A stretch of DNA of 64,000 bases from Datura wrightii (taxonomy: Eukaryota; Streptophyta; Magnoliopsida; Solanales; Solanaceae). The stretch is taken from NCBI GenBank assembly GCA_035772735.1, contig JASDFA010000006.1:29119501-29183500 (forward strand), in the 5' to 3' direction. Positions 1-11,031 of this stretch are shown here, piece by piece. Each line of letters begins with the position of its first letter. The first letter of the stretch is position 1. Both the position numbers and the translations under genes were made by a program. The notes below the pieces were generated by a model. That model worked only from the letters and a program-made list of their open reading frames with translations, was not told the DNA's origin and did not search any database.

Positions 1-354
1 CTTGAGCTGTGGTCGCAGGATAGTTAAATTTGGAACAAATTGATAATGGTTAATTTGAAAGCGCTCATGAGACCTGACCTGCTGATTAAGTATAGTCATC
101 CAATAGGGACGAACCAGTCATTTGGATGAACCCTAGTTATCAGTTCTACAAGTAAGCATTGATATTGATCACGTATGTATACCCAAAGCAGTTATGAACC
201 CATGGGAAACACCAACACTAGTTAGTCTTAATTCTTGATTTTACATCACAATTTCAATCATTGTTTTTCATTATTATTTTTGTTAAACCCCCAATTGGAG
301 TAACTAACCAACTAGTTCACTTACTGACATTAGTCTAGATCTTCCATATTTTTT
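1..354. other. Unassigned AT-rich sequence
   Basis: No coding frame, RNA gene or repeat boundary is recognised here. It probably belongs to the rearranged retroelement material that follows. Confidence 0.4.
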
Positions 355-440
355 GTGGGTTCGACCCCAACCTCTAGTTGGGTTCTTTATTGACAACGTT
401 CGCTTCATACTTCGTAAGGAGGTGTGGTTTGAGCATTATC
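355..440 (+). repeat. LTR 3'-end-like segment, one arm of an inverted repeat
   Basis: The stretch containing ACCTCTAGTTGGGTTC, then a TTGACAACG..CGCTT block and GGAGGTGTGGTTTGAGC, is matched in inverse orientation at about 748-840. The inverse copy reads ACCTCTAGTTGGGTTC, TTGACATCGACCGCTT and GGAGTAATTTGGGTGACATCA. This type of sequence is usual at the 3' end of long plant Ty3/gypsy LTRs just before the primer-binding site; that assignment is from family knowledge. The two copies in opposite orientation show a rearrangement or a nested insertion. Confidence 0.5.
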
Positions 441-740
441 AGTCCCAACGAGAGACTGGACGGCTCATGGCTTGAGGGGACGAGTCATGGTCTACCTTCC
501 ATGGCCAATACTGTAATTCAAACCTCTGAGGGTCACCACGAGGGACACCACGACTCATGGTGACCGAGTCATGACAAGAACTGCCCAAGATTTCCACCTT
601 CAAGCCAATCACTGACCATGAGTGACTTAACGACTCGGGTCCTGACCATGATTCGTGGCCTCTCCCGTGGTCAACTCCTTGACAAAAAAATCCAACCAAC
701 TCACCCTTCACTCCGCAAGTCACCTAACGACGCCAAAATT
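441..740 (-). repeat. Fragment of the same LTR family, joined to the LTR at 741
   Basis: Bases 559-735 repeat 2369-2545 in the same orientation with scattered mismatches, including the shared block TCCAACCAACTCACCCTTCA. It is therefore a second piece of the LTR-start region. It directly abuts the 3' edge of the LTR at 741, where a primer-binding site and internal region would be expected. Open frames here (378-563 plus, 439-723 minus) are short and resemble no known protein. Confidence 0.5.
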
Positions 741-2652
741 TGATGTCACCCAAATTACTCCTCACAAATGAGATATAAAGCGGTCGATGTCAAATATAGA
801 ACCCAACTAGAGGTTGAGGTCAATCCCATGGGGAATATGAAAAGAACTTGAGTTAATGCGAATAGTTGTTACTATCGGGTTACTTATTTTCTAAGGGGAA
901 AAGAAATAAACTACTAAATATTAGTAAAGACTACAAAATGCTTAAGTCAAATTCGGTTTGTATTCAATTAACAACTTGACTAGGATTGTGTTTCCCAAGA
1001 CTTCATAACCACAAGACTTTTACACTAGTGATCTATTCCAGTGTTTAACATGTACTATCGGTAAGTTATGTTCACCTAAATGGTTGGTGCCCTAGCTAGA
1101 TGATTATCACCACGCAACTTGGTCTGTATACGAGTGTATGCTTAATTAACCCTTACCCTTAATATCGGACTTGCTATTCCCCGACAAGTTTAAGCTATTA
1201 GATGAGGGTTGATAGCCTCAAATCTCCGTTGTTAATCCCTTTTCCAAAATTCACTACCTCCTTGGTTCAATAAGTAAGAATAAGGCAAGCCCTAATGTTA
1301 GTAACCGTCAAGAATCAATTAAAACAAAGGAAAAAATAATACATGCATTAAACCCCGTTCAAGAATCACTAAGTGTTTCACCTATGTGTGTTAATTCATC
1401 TTGGTTCACACAATGCTAGTTATGGGTTTAGCTACTCATGTTTGAATGATCACAATCACAAAATATAAAATAAATTATAATTGCAACTTACAAATTATCG
1501 TAGAAGAAAACCAAGTAAATTGTACAAAACTCCAAACTTGATGAATAAATTCCAATGTTGCTTTTGATCCTCAAATTCAAGAACAAAATTGTAAACCTTG
1601 TTTCTTGACCCAAGAATAATCACACAACACCAAAATCCTACATGAAAAATAGTAATAAAAAACTGTACGTCGAAAATAAACCAAACAGTGTATTTATATT
1701 TCCAAGAAAACCTTTTCCTAATTAAAACTGGAAACCAGGTTGTCAGTGGTCACGGGCTCCAAATGTTTCATTAGGACCTTTGACGAGTCGTGCCTTGCTA
1801 AAATTAGTCGTCCTCAGCATCGAACCCAATTGTGGCAACGGGTCAGCTAACGACTCGTTGTGCCTAGGCACGAGTCGTTAAGCCCCTCGTGGTCTATCTC
1901 CTTTAAATTTTTGGTGTACCTTACGGTTGGTTCCAATGATCTGCCAACGAGTCGTTTAGTCAACTAACGGCTAGTTATGTCTTCCGTCATCTCCACTGAT
2001 TACTTCTTCAATCATTCCTCTCCCAGTCTTCACGACTGACTTCACGATCATTACCAGATGTAACAAGTCATTTCCTCAACCCGTCAGGTACACTATTTCT
2101 GCATCTTCAAAACTCAACCTTTGCCTACAACTTCAGCAATGAGTCGTGTTACGTGCCAATGACTCATTAAGTGCCTGACAGCCTCTTGTCCAGTTATTTT
2201 AAGCATTAATTTGCCCATTTCACTTCCGAACCTATTTTCCTGCAATATTAAACACAAAATGCATCATACCTACATAAACCACCCGGAATATACATAGTTT
2301 CTTGGTTTTAAGCGTCGAAAGTACCATAAAATCACGACACATCACTCATGGCCTGAGGGGATGAGTCGTGGACCAAGTCATGACAAGCACTGCCAAAAAT
2401 TTCCACCTTAGCCAACCACTGACCATGAGTGACTTAATGACTCGTGGTCCTGATCATGATTTGTGGTCTCTTCCGTGGTCAATTCCTTGACAAAAAAATC
2501 CAACCAACTCACCCTTCACTCCATGAGTCACCTAACGACTCGTGGTGCACCTCACGTATCACTAGACGACTCGTCCTGTGACCCGGTGTTTAAAATTTTG
2601 TTTTCTCCATTTCAACCCTCGGGTCTGATCTAAGGACTTTTGGGGTATTACA
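741..2652 (-). mobile_element. Putative long Ty3/gypsy LTR (about 1.9 kb), minus orientation
   Basis: Read on the minus strand it begins TGTAATACCCCAAAAG at 2652 and ends GGTGACATCA at 741, so it has TG...CA termini. The body is rich in imperfect palindromes of the ACGACTCGT / ACGAGTCGT kind (about 1780-1960 and 2340-2580). No protein domain is visible. No intact internal region follows: the sequence beyond 741 is another LTR fragment. A solo LTR or a recombination product is likely. Boundaries come from the terminal dinucleotides and the paralogous fragment, not from a confirmed target duplication. Confidence 0.45.
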
Positions 2653-3513
2653 ATTTCTTTATGATTTCTGAAGGATGAATGCTTCTTTTCTCCATAAACA
2701 TATCTGTGAAATTTTTTTTTTTGGGAGAAGAAGACAAGTATAATTTACTTAGATTTATTTATGGGGAAAAGGTATAGAATATAGTACTTACTTTTCATTA
2801 ATGGATAATAGAAAAAGTAAGAGTACAAAGTCAAAACTTTTTTGTGTGCGGATAGTAATAGTTCTGCACCTTTTTTCCTTCTTTTTACTATAAGTCACGG
2901 GCCTCTTTCTGTATTTTTTTGCAAAAATATATATTGTACATAGTATTTGGGAGAAGAAAAGTCACATATTGTTATTTTGTTTTGTAAACATATACACATA
3001 TGTAACTGCTATATCTTAAAATAGATATATTGTTAAATAATGAGTCCACATATTTTGATGATTAATTTTAAAAAAAAATATTATATGCAGAAACTGTTTC
3101 AGATACTATAGTTTTTTTTTTAAAAAAAAAAAGTGGAATTGAGAAACCACGTTAAAGTTTGTTATGAATATTCGTTTTGACATATGAAATAATATATTAA
3201 TTGAAATTATTGCAATTTACTGTGAAATAATTTTGTGATAAAATAACTGGGTTTTTCACATTTTGATTTATCTCAAAAGTTTTTTATATGATTATCTTTT
3301 GGGATGAAGTTGCATTCTAATTTTTTTTAAAAGGCGATCGTCAAATTCTTTTTGGTCATGATTATGATTTGAGATGTTTGATAAATTAGTCTTGATATTA
3401 TTTTTGTCTCCTTAATCCTAATGTTTCTTAAATACATTTTGTCTTTTACAAAAAATTGTGACATATGTTATCGCATTAATAATAGCCTTTTTATTTTCTT
3501 GTTCCCATTACAG
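2653..3513. other. AT-rich spacer ending in a splice-acceptor-like tract
   Basis: Strongly AT-rich with T and A homopolymers. Nothing coding is recognised. The last bases (TTTTATTTTCTTGTTCCCATTACAG, positions about 3489-3513, a pyrimidine-rich run and CAG) look like an intron 3' end for the exon that follows. Confidence 0.4.
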
Positions 3514-3903
3514 ATATAGATGGACGGGGATATGCTTGAATTACTACCGGTGGGAGTGGCGAGAGAAGACGAGCAAAAGGAAAACATGAAAGAACACACA
3601 ATGAGAAGACTAAATTCAATAATGATTCCGACTTTGAGGCTGAAGTCATCAAGAATGTCCCAACAGTGCTGCAAAAAAATCTATTGGGTTGAAAGAGTTT
3701 ATCAAAGGAATAGAAAAAAGATATATAAGTAGTTCAAGAATATTAAAATGGATAGATTTGAGTCAATACCAAATTTTGTCAACCTATTTTGGACAAAATT
3801 GAAAAATGTATATGACCATTATGTATATGTTTCATATTGAGAATATTTGGGTATATTAGAAAGATGCTTACCGGATTATTGGAAGGATCAATTAGCTTGT
3901 ATT
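3514..3903 (+). pseudogene. Decayed exon of an unidentified gene, part 1 (left of copia-A)
   Basis: After the acceptor-like CAG at 3511-3513 the sequence reads in shifting plus-strand frames. One frame of the first part gives a basic stretch and then DFEAEVIKNVPTVLQKNLLG, interrupted by TGA codons. From about 3750 a frame gives SIPNFVNLFWTKL and, after a stop, EYLGILERCLPDYWKDQLAC up to the LTR edge. The last reading continues in phase on the far side of the copia-A insertion (see 10413-10692), so this was one exon before insertion. I do not recognise the family. Frame choice in the first half is uncertain because all three frames have stops. Confidence 0.4.
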
Positions 3904-5054
3904 TGTTGGTATTTGTGTCTTGAACAATTTGATAATAAATCAGTTTCTGTTTTTATAATGAAAGAATAATATAATATTCAAAACAGAAATATAGAATAAG
4001 TAGAAAGGTTATTCCGAGCTCACAAGTTTCTTATGTGTCCTTAAAAATTATAACCCTCTCACTGTTGCTAAGGTTTGAGTTACTTTCTCTCAGGATAGAA
4101 CGAAAAAGTGATTCTGTAATAGAGGCAATGTAAATTATAAAACTTCAGGGAACTCAAATAACAGAACAGAATTACACTTGACACTTATAATTTTTCATTT
4201 GAAAACTTATAAAAAGAATGCAGAGGAGAGAAAAATATTTTTTTGTTGTTTTGACAGTTGTTTTTTCGTAGTAAAATATCTGAGGCCAAGCCTGAAATAT
4301 ATACCCATGATGGGGTATCAACAGGTGCTGACATGCCTATTCACAATGTCTATTCAGAAATTACTGTTTGAGAAATTTAAATTTCGACAGACTGTATGCG
4401 TTGGCACTTGCGAAATACAGGTAGGATCTGCGGTTCGCAGGTGCATCACAAATCCAAGGCATAAACTGGCATTGCATTCTACATTGGCACTGCATTCTAC
4501 ACTGGCACCTGCAAAACACAGGTGACGATCCGCGGTTCGCAGGTCAATGACAGAAACTTCCAGTGCATTCTGCGCTGGCACCTGCGAAACGCAGGTGTAA
4601 CGCAGTGAAGTGACGATCCGCGGTTTGCAGGTCAATGACAGAAACTTCCAGTGCATTCTGCGTTGGCACCTATGAAACGCAGGTGTAACGCAGTTCACTG
4701 CCAGTTGCGAGAAAGGAAATCTTAAATTTTAAATAAATTTAATCTAAAAAATATATCAATCAATCAGATGATTTTACCAAATTCAAATCCAAATCCAAAG
4801 TCGAAACCGAGTCGAGCGACGACGACGACGGCATGACGGAAAACTTTCTTCTCAACTCTTTAATAGCTAAAAAATATTCTTTTCAATATAAGCATAAAGA
4901 ATTCTCTTTTCCCCACCAATGTGGGACAAAGTTCCTTTTACAAAACAACTTAAAGAAAACTTTTCAAATTTTATTTTCTTCTAATTTATTTTCCTCCATT
5001 TTTCAATTCACATTACTTTATCTTCAAGACTTAATATTTGAAGAAACCCCAACA
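3904..5054 (-). repeat. copia-A 3' LTR (1151 bp)
   Basis: Direct repeat of 9366-10412, with TGTTGG...CCAACA termini. It is about 100 bp longer than its partner, largely because of an 88-bp tandem duplication around 4524-4699. The 99-codon open frame at 4833-5132 crosses the LTR edge and is not a gene. Confidence 0.9.
4524..4699. repeat. Two tandem 88-bp units with hairpin cores inside the LTR
   Basis: GACGATCCGCGG recurs at 4524 and 4612, a period of 88 bp. Each unit has a core built on CACCTGCGAAACGCAGGTG, which at 4579-4597 is a perfect 8-bp stem with an AAA loop. The second unit has a damaged stem. Related half-units occur upstream (about 4395-4525). The other LTR has only one version. 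Confidence 0.85.
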
Positions 5055-6252
5055 ATCCTCCACATGAATGGGGAATGGCTATATTATGAAAATATGCATG
5101 AAAAAACTGTGCGATTTGCAACTAAGAATTAATTATATTTGGATAAGTAGATTTTTCTTTGAACTTTTCATAGTGAACATACATCTGATATACTCTTTCA
5201 ATCGGTAGATTTGATATCTTTGAACTTTCGAACTTTAATGTATACCTAGACAACATAAGTTACATAATTAAATCTTAACTACTTTTGGTTCTCATTGTTG
5301 TATTCGTTTCAGCCATGAACACCACCTAGTTTATAAGTGCATAGAGAATTGGCCTTACATAATCCTCCTCAAAGCGGCTTACACTTCACACTTATATAGG
5401 TGATTCCTAAACGTGTTATTCTTTAGATACACTATTTGATATATTCCGTATCAACTTAGAAACCATTAAGAAGCTTTAATACTTCATCCTTGTTACTGAA
5501 CATTGTCTCATCACGAGAATGGACCAAAAGAAATTTATTTTGACAATGTTGAATCGTCAAACATAACTTTGTTTTTCTCTTTGAACCTAGATCTTGGGAT
5601 CTCCAGTCTTCTAGGTAGAGTTACTGCCATGATGACTTGTCCTCGACCATAGTCCCATTCTCTTTGATGATGTTTCAACTGCCTCTTTTGATAGGCCTTT
5701 CATAAGTGGATCTGATACGTTATCATTTGACTTTCATAGTCAATCATGATAATTCTACTATAGAGTAATTGTCTAATGGTATTATGTTTTCATCCTATCT
5801 GACGAGATTTTCCGTTATCCATTATGCTCCCAACCCTTCCTATTGCAACTTGACTATCGCAATATATGCATATAGGTGCCAAAATTTTGGGCCAAAATGG
5901 AATATCTTCTAAGAAATTCCACAACCATTCTGCTTTTTCACCGACTTTGTCCAAATCTATGAACTCAGATTATATTGTCGAGTGAGCGATGCATGTCTGC
6001 TTGGATGATTTCCAAGACACTACTCCTCCGCCAGTGGTAAAATATTCCACTTGTGGACTTAGTTTCAGCTGATCTGGTGATCCAATTTGCATCACTATAT
6101 CCTTTGATAACTGCAGAATACTTATTGTAGTGCAAAGCATAATCTTAGGTATATTTCAAGTACCCCAGTACTCGCTTCATTGCTATCAAATGAGTTTGAT
6201 CGGGATTGCTTGTGAATCAACTTAGTTTACTTATAGCACACGCTATATCAGG
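5055..6252 (-). pseudogene. copia-A RNase H region and 3' end, heavily decayed
   Basis: Minus-strand translation just upstream of the 6253 boundary gives RPDIA-like, GYLKYT, GYSDANWI and STSGVF motifs typical of the Ty1/copia RNase H domain. These are split over frames and interrupted by stops. It would remove the RNA strand of the RNA/DNA hybrid during reverse transcription. Nothing recognisable remains in the last 400 bases before the polypurine tract. Confidence 0.7.
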
Positions 6253-7165
6253 TCACGTACAATTCATTGTGTACATCAAGCTTCCCAACACTCGAACATA
6301 TTCCAATTGAGACTTTCTTTGACCTTTATTCTTTGCAAAATTATGGTTCAAATAAATTGGAGTTCTTGAGACTTTAAAATTCAAATATTTAAATTTTTCA
6401 AGTACCAATTTTATATAATGAGATTGAGATAATGCTAGACCTTGAGGAGTCCTTTGAATTTTAATTCCTAGAATTAAATCGGCAACTCCTAAGTCTTTCA
6501 TATCAAACTTGCTAGCAATCATACACTTAGTAGCATTTATCTCAGCAATGTCTTTACTCATTATCAATATGTCATCAACATATGAACAAAAAATGAATAA
6601 TATGGTTTGAAGTGTTCTTAATGTAAACATATTTATCACACTCATTAATCTTAAAGCCATTTTCCAACATTGTTTGATCAAATTTAGCAAGTCATTATTT
6701 GGGTGCTTTTTTTAGTCCGTAAAGTGACTTTACAAGTCGATATACCTTTTTTTTATTTTCAGAAATTATGAAACCTTCAGGTTGTTCCATTTAAATCTCT
6801 TCCTCCAAATCTCCATTCAATAGGGCTATTTTCATATTCATTTGATGAATTTCAATACCATATATGGTGGCTAACGCTAACATTCGAATGGATGTAATTT
6901 TGATTACCGAAAAAAATGTGTCAAAGTAATCCAGACCTTCTTTTTGTCTAAACCCTTTGACTACAAGTCTTGCTTTGTATTTATCAATAGTGTCATCATC
7001 TTTAATTTTCTGTTTGAAAATCCATTTGCAATCTAAAGGTTTGTTTTCCAGAGGAAGATCAACCAATTCCCATATATGGTTATTCATTATAGATTCAATC
7101 TCACTATTGATTGTGTCTTTCCAATATTGAGCTTCCGAAGAACTCATAGCTTCTTGAAAGTCCAA
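6253..7165 (-). pseudogene. copia-A reverse transcriptase remnant
   Basis: Two minus-strand frames. The upstream one (6791-7165, 124 aa) has KWIFKQKIK, YKARLVVKGF and HQMNMKIALLNGDL, the copia RT N-terminal block. The downstream one (6253-6690, 145 aa) has the YVDD box (YVDDILIMSK) and the conserved DLG..LGI region. The aspartate expected in the first block is Asn (QMN), so one of the three catalytic aspartates is lost, while YVDD is kept. The two parts are in different reading contexts, separated by about 100 bases with stops. The polymerase must be inactive. Confidence 0.85.
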
Positions 7166-7321
7166 GGATTATTTTCCAACAAAAATGTTAGAAAATCTGG
7201 TCCAAATAAAGTAGAAATCCTTTGACGTTTTCTATGTCTTGAATTCTCCTCATTAGGAACATTTTCCTTTGTCTCTTCTTGAGATCATTTAGATACTTTG
7301 CTAGACGATTCACATTCATTT

Positions 7322-8170
7322 TTATATGGATATACATTTAAATTCGGTATTATCTGATTTAATTATCGTATTCACATGAATGTCGGAATTTTCTGATTTG
7401 TGAATCAGAAATCGATATGCTTTACTATTTGTGGCATATCCTATGAAAATACAATTAACAGTTTTTGGCCCTATTTTCACCTTTTTGGGTCTAGGAACTT
7501 GTACTTTTGTCAAACACCACATCACTTTGAAGTATTGATTGAGGTTTCTTCCTTTCCATATTTCATATGAAATATATGTGTTTTGCTATGGGTACTCGAT
7601 TGAGTATTTTATTAGCCGTAAGAATGGCTTTCCCCCACAAGTTCTGGGGTAAATCAAAACTTATAAATAAGACATTCATCATCTCCTTTAATGTTCAATT
7701 TTTTCTTTCCGCAATTCCATTAGATTGTGGTGAGTAAGGGGTAGTTGTTTGATGAATAATACCATATTCCAAATATATTTCTTCAAAAGGAGATTCATAT
7801 TCGTCATCCCTATCACTTTTTATCATTTTAATCTTTTTGTTTAGTTGTGTTTCAACTTCACTTTTGTATTGCCTGAATGCATTAATTGCTTCATCCTTAC
7901 TGTTTAGTAAGTAAATATAGAAATATCTTGTAATGTCGCCAGTAAAAGTAATAAAGTACTTTTTTCCACCTTGAGATGATATTGATTTCATATCGCAAAT
8001 ATCAATGTGAATTAAGTCTATATGATTTGAATTCCTTTCATCGGACTTATAAGGATGTTTAACATACTTTGATTCCACATATATTTGACACTTTAAGTTG
8101 ACGTGACGTAAATAAAAATGTCATAAAGAATTTGACTCAAGCAATTAAGAAGAAACTTTAACTTAATTCA
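7322..8170 (-). pseudogene. copia-A integrase remnant
   Basis: The 7695-8078 frame (127 aa) holds the integrase core: LIHIDICDMK with the first Asp, IKSDRDDEYE with the second, and SPQSNGIAERKN with the Glu, so the DDE triad is visible. The 7322-7525 frame (67 aa) holds the conserved block after the core (VNCIFIGYATNSKAYR). The N-terminal HHCC zinc region is collapsed: around 8078-8130 only HVN..CQIYVESK is left, so bases have been deleted there. Stops separate the core from the C-terminal part. Integrase would insert the cDNA copy into the genome. Confidence 0.85.
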
Positions 8171-8182
8171 TATAAATGATAA

Positions 8183-8617
8183 TTATATTAACTTAAAAAG
8201 ACCCTCAGTCAGGTAGCCTTTTCCTATATACATATCATTTTTGCTCAGTATAACTTTTTCATAAACATAAACACCCTTAAACCCATTTTTTATGAGAAGT
8301 GCGGTAGAAACTAAATTCTTGCGCATTTCTGGAACATTGAGAACTTTGCTGAGAGTCACTACTTTTACTGAAGTCATCTTCAAGCATATCTTTCTAATTC
8401 CTTCAATTTTTGAAACTAAGGAGTTTCCCATGAAGATAGTTTTATCTGGACCTATTTTAGCATAAGAAGAAAATAACTCTTTATTGACACAAACGTGACA
8501 AGTGGCTCCTGATTCAATCCACCATTATCTGGAATTTCCTACCAAGTTGTACTCAGACAACATGGCACACAAGTTCTCAATCTTCATGGTTCCTTCAATC
8601 ATGTTTGCCTGACTCTT
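8183..8617 (-). pseudogene. copia-A aspartic protease remnant
   Basis: A minus-strand frame reads VGNSR, a TAA stop at 8525-8527, then WWIESGATCHVC. The copia retropepsin motif is D-S-G-A, and here the Asp codon is GAA (8513-8515), so the catalytic Asp is Glu. The downstream frame 8183-8431 (82 aa; VLNVPEMRKNLVS, KGYLTEGLFKL) is the end of the protease and the start of the GAG-pre-integrase linker. Confidence 0.85.
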
Positions 8618-9088
8618 CTACTTATCTATCTTTGGCGCACGACAATTAGTGGCCTTGTGTCCAAACTTTCCACAATTGTGGCAGTTACCTTTGAACTTCT
8701 TCTTAGGTGGATGGCCTTTTGGTCCAGACGACTTCTTTCTCTTCTTATTTGTGGGTGCTTCTTCAATAATATTTTCTCCCAATATTGCTGACTTTCTACG
8801 AGACTTCTTCTCTGCAGCCTTGTTGTCTTCTTCTATCCTTAGACGAACAATCAGATCTTCAAGGGTTATTTTCTTGCGCTTATGTTTCAAGTAATTCTTA
8901 AATTCCCTCCACAAAAGAGACAACTTCTCGATGAATGCTGCTACTTGAAATGCTTTATTTATGACCATACCTTCAAAGTTGATATTGGTGAACTTTTTTG
9001 GTTTTTCTGCAATAGCCATTGTTGGAGGAACATTCTTACAACTAGCATTAGCAATAGACACATTTTGTTGTTCTGTTTCAGTTGTCAT
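8618..9088 (-). pseudogene. copia-A gag with zinc knuckle and an internal deletion
   Basis: The ATG at 9088 opens about 156 codons. The N-terminal MTTETEQQ..EKPKKF block is followed after a few residues by VINKAFQVAAFIEKL, which in this family belongs near the end of the capsid domain. Roughly 100 residues of the UBN2-type gag domain are therefore missing (length judged from family knowledge). A basic region and an intact CCHC knuckle, CHNCGKFGHKATNC, follow at about residues 138-151. Gag would form the particle and bind RNA. The frame runs to a stop near 8618, ahead of the protease. Confidence 0.85.
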
Positions 9089-9365
9089 TTTTCTATAAAA
9101 AATTGACACCAAGAGAATTTAGTAAACTGGTGAAATTTTTAAATCTTCAAATCGAATACAAGTAGTTAGATTTACTTGGCAAAGTTTTATATCTTCAAAT
9201 TAAGTAATCAACGTGAGCAGAAAATCACAAGGATTTTAATCTCAGAGGAGGAGTAGAAAATTCGAAGATTTTAGTCTCCAACAGTGGAGCATAAAATTAA
9301 AAGATTTTAGTTTCCACACCAGAACTGAACATGGAAAAATTAGATAATTTATAATTTCTTAAGCT
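9089..9365. other. copia-A leader between the 5' LTR and gag
   Basis: Untranslated leader, AT-rich. Next to the LTR edge the minus strand reads AGCTTAAGAAATT; the TGGTATCAGAGC primer site common in Ty1/copia elements is not recognisable. Confidence 0.5.
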
Positions 9366-10412
9366 TGTTGGTATCTGTGTCTTGAACAGTTTGATAAATA
9401 ATTAATTTTTGTTTTTCTAATGAAAGAACAAAATAATATTCAAAATAGAAATATAGAAGAAGTAGAAAGGTCATTCTGAGACCACAAGTTTCTTGTGTGT
9501 ATTTAACAATTATAACCCCCTCACTATTGCCAAGATTTGAGTTACTTTCTCTTAGGATAGAACAGAAAAATATTTCTATAATAGAGACAATGCAAATTAC
9601 AGAACTCTAGCGAACTCAAATAACAGAGCAAAATCACACTTGACACTTACAGTTTTTCATTTGAAAACTCATGCAGAGAATGCGGAGGAGAGAAAAATAT
9701 TTTTTTTTGCTATTTTGATAATTGCTTTTTCGTAGTAAAACATCCGAGGCCAAGCCTGAAATATATAGCCATGATTGAGTATCAACAGGTGCAGACATGC
9801 CTGTTCACAATGTCTTTTTAGAAATTACCATTTGAAAAATTTAAATTTTGACGGACTGACTTGCGCTGGCACTTGAGAAATGCAGGTTAGGATCCACAGT
9901 TTGAAGGTGCGTCGTAGATCCAAGGCAGAAACTGGCATTGCATTCTGCGCTGGCACATACAAAACGTAGGTGACAATACGAGGTTCGCAGGTCCACGACA
10001 GGATAGAAACTTCCAATGCATTTTGCGCTGGCACCTGCGAAATACAGGTGCAATGAAGTTCACTTCTAGTTGCGTGAAATAAAATCTTGGATTTTAAATA
10101 AATTTGGTCTAAAAATATATCAATCAATAAGATAATTTGACCGAATCCGAATCTGAATTCGAATTCGAATTCGAATTCGAAGCCGAAACCAGGCGACGAT
10201 GATGGCGAGAGGGGAGACTTTCTTCTCAACTCTTTAATAGCTAGAAGATATAGTTTTCAATATAAGCATAAAGAATTTCCTTTTCCCCACCAATGTGAGA
10301 CAAAGTTCTTTTTACAAAAGAACTTAAAAAAACTTTTCAAATTTTATTTCCCTCCATTTTCCAATTCACATACCTTATGTTCAAGACTTAATCTTTGAAG
10401 AATCCCCAACAA
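9366..10412 (-). repeat. copia-A 5' LTR (1047 bp)
   Basis: Direct repeat of 3904-5054 with TGTTGG...CCAACA ends. It has one hairpin unit where the other LTR has two. It also has a short GAATTC/GAATTCGAATTC-type simple repeat at about 10153-10180. The open frames at 9825-10229 and 9841-10053 are LTR sequence, not genes. Confidence 0.9.
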
Positions 10413-10692
10413 TATTAATCATGACTTTGGTCCTAATGAGCCAATTTGGAGATTTACAATGGCTCTAGAAGCAAAGTGGCCAGAATGGGAGAAAAAAAAG
10501 GAAAAGGAAATAGCAACCAAGATTAAGAAGTCTTGGCTATTGAAGACTTGTCCTAGACCAAGATTACATCCGTTAAATCCTAGATCTATGTTTTCGCGTC
10601 TTTCTCCTATGGATAGACTAGCTAATTATGTGGCAGAAGTTGTTTTAAATCCTGAACACAAGCATAGCAAGAAGATTGCCTTAGAAACATAG
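10413..10692 (+). pseudogene. Decayed exon of an unidentified gene, part 2 (right of copia-A)
   Basis: Starting inside the target-site copy, the plus strand reads INHDFGPNEPIWRFTMALEA without a stop and continues to a TAG at 10690-10692. The coded stretch is very basic in the middle (EKKKEKEIATKIKKSW), then has a PRPRLHPLNP segment and ends KHSKKIALET. Joined to the left flank with one target copy removed, the frame carries through in phase, and this long uninterrupted tail is the best-preserved part. It looks like the C-terminus of a host protein. I do not recognise the family. An ATG at 10459 gives 77 codons, but I do not think it is a real start. Confidence 0.45.
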
Positions 10693-11031
10693 CAAGTGTT
10701 TTATGACTTATAATTGTGTAAATTTTATTTATGAACACACGTTTAATTATCTTTTCAGTTATATATATAATGTAATATGTATTATATTTTTATTATATAA
10801 CAAAGATTGCAAAAGTGTAGGACTTAAAATCTGTGTGATTCTAATCTTTACTATATTTTGATACACATTAAGAAATTAACTTTTAATTTTGGTATGTTTA
10901 GTTCGTAGATGATGATTGAAAACTTATGTAACCGTTCAATTTTACACTAAATGTGAATTGATTTGCTTAAATGTATAAATCACATGCATAAAATTGATGA
11001 GTATACTTGTGTAATTGTCTCTTATTAATAG
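10693..11031. other. AT-rich spacer
   Basis: Nothing recognised. It may hold a 3' UTR of the split exon and the leader of the copia fragment that follows. Confidence 0.4.

Larger units (their letters stand above)
3904..10412 (-). mobile_element. Ty1/copia retrotransposon 'copia-A', degenerate, 6.5 kb
   Basis: Two direct LTRs (3904-5054 and 9366-10412) flank a minus-strand gag-pol. Each LTR starts TGTTGG and ends CCAACA. Flanking pentamers are GTATT at 3899-3903 and ATATT at 10413-10417, a target duplication with one mismatch. A purine-rich tract TGTGGAGGAT (minus) lies next to the 3' LTR at 5055-5064. The domain order protease-integrase-RT-RNase H, as seen in the pieces below, is the Ty1/copia order. 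No canonical initiator-Met primer site is seen beside the 5' LTR. It is dead: internal deletions, stops and changed catalytic residues. Confidence 0.9.

Noticed and set aside
378..723. Overlapping open frames on both strands (61 and 94 aa)
   Set aside because: They lie in repeated LTR material and resemble no protein family.
3520..3732. 70-aa plus-strand frame starting at an ATG
   Set aside because: Its start lies just after an acceptor-like site, and another frame of the same DNA gives more protein-like sequence; probably a shifted reading of the decayed exon.
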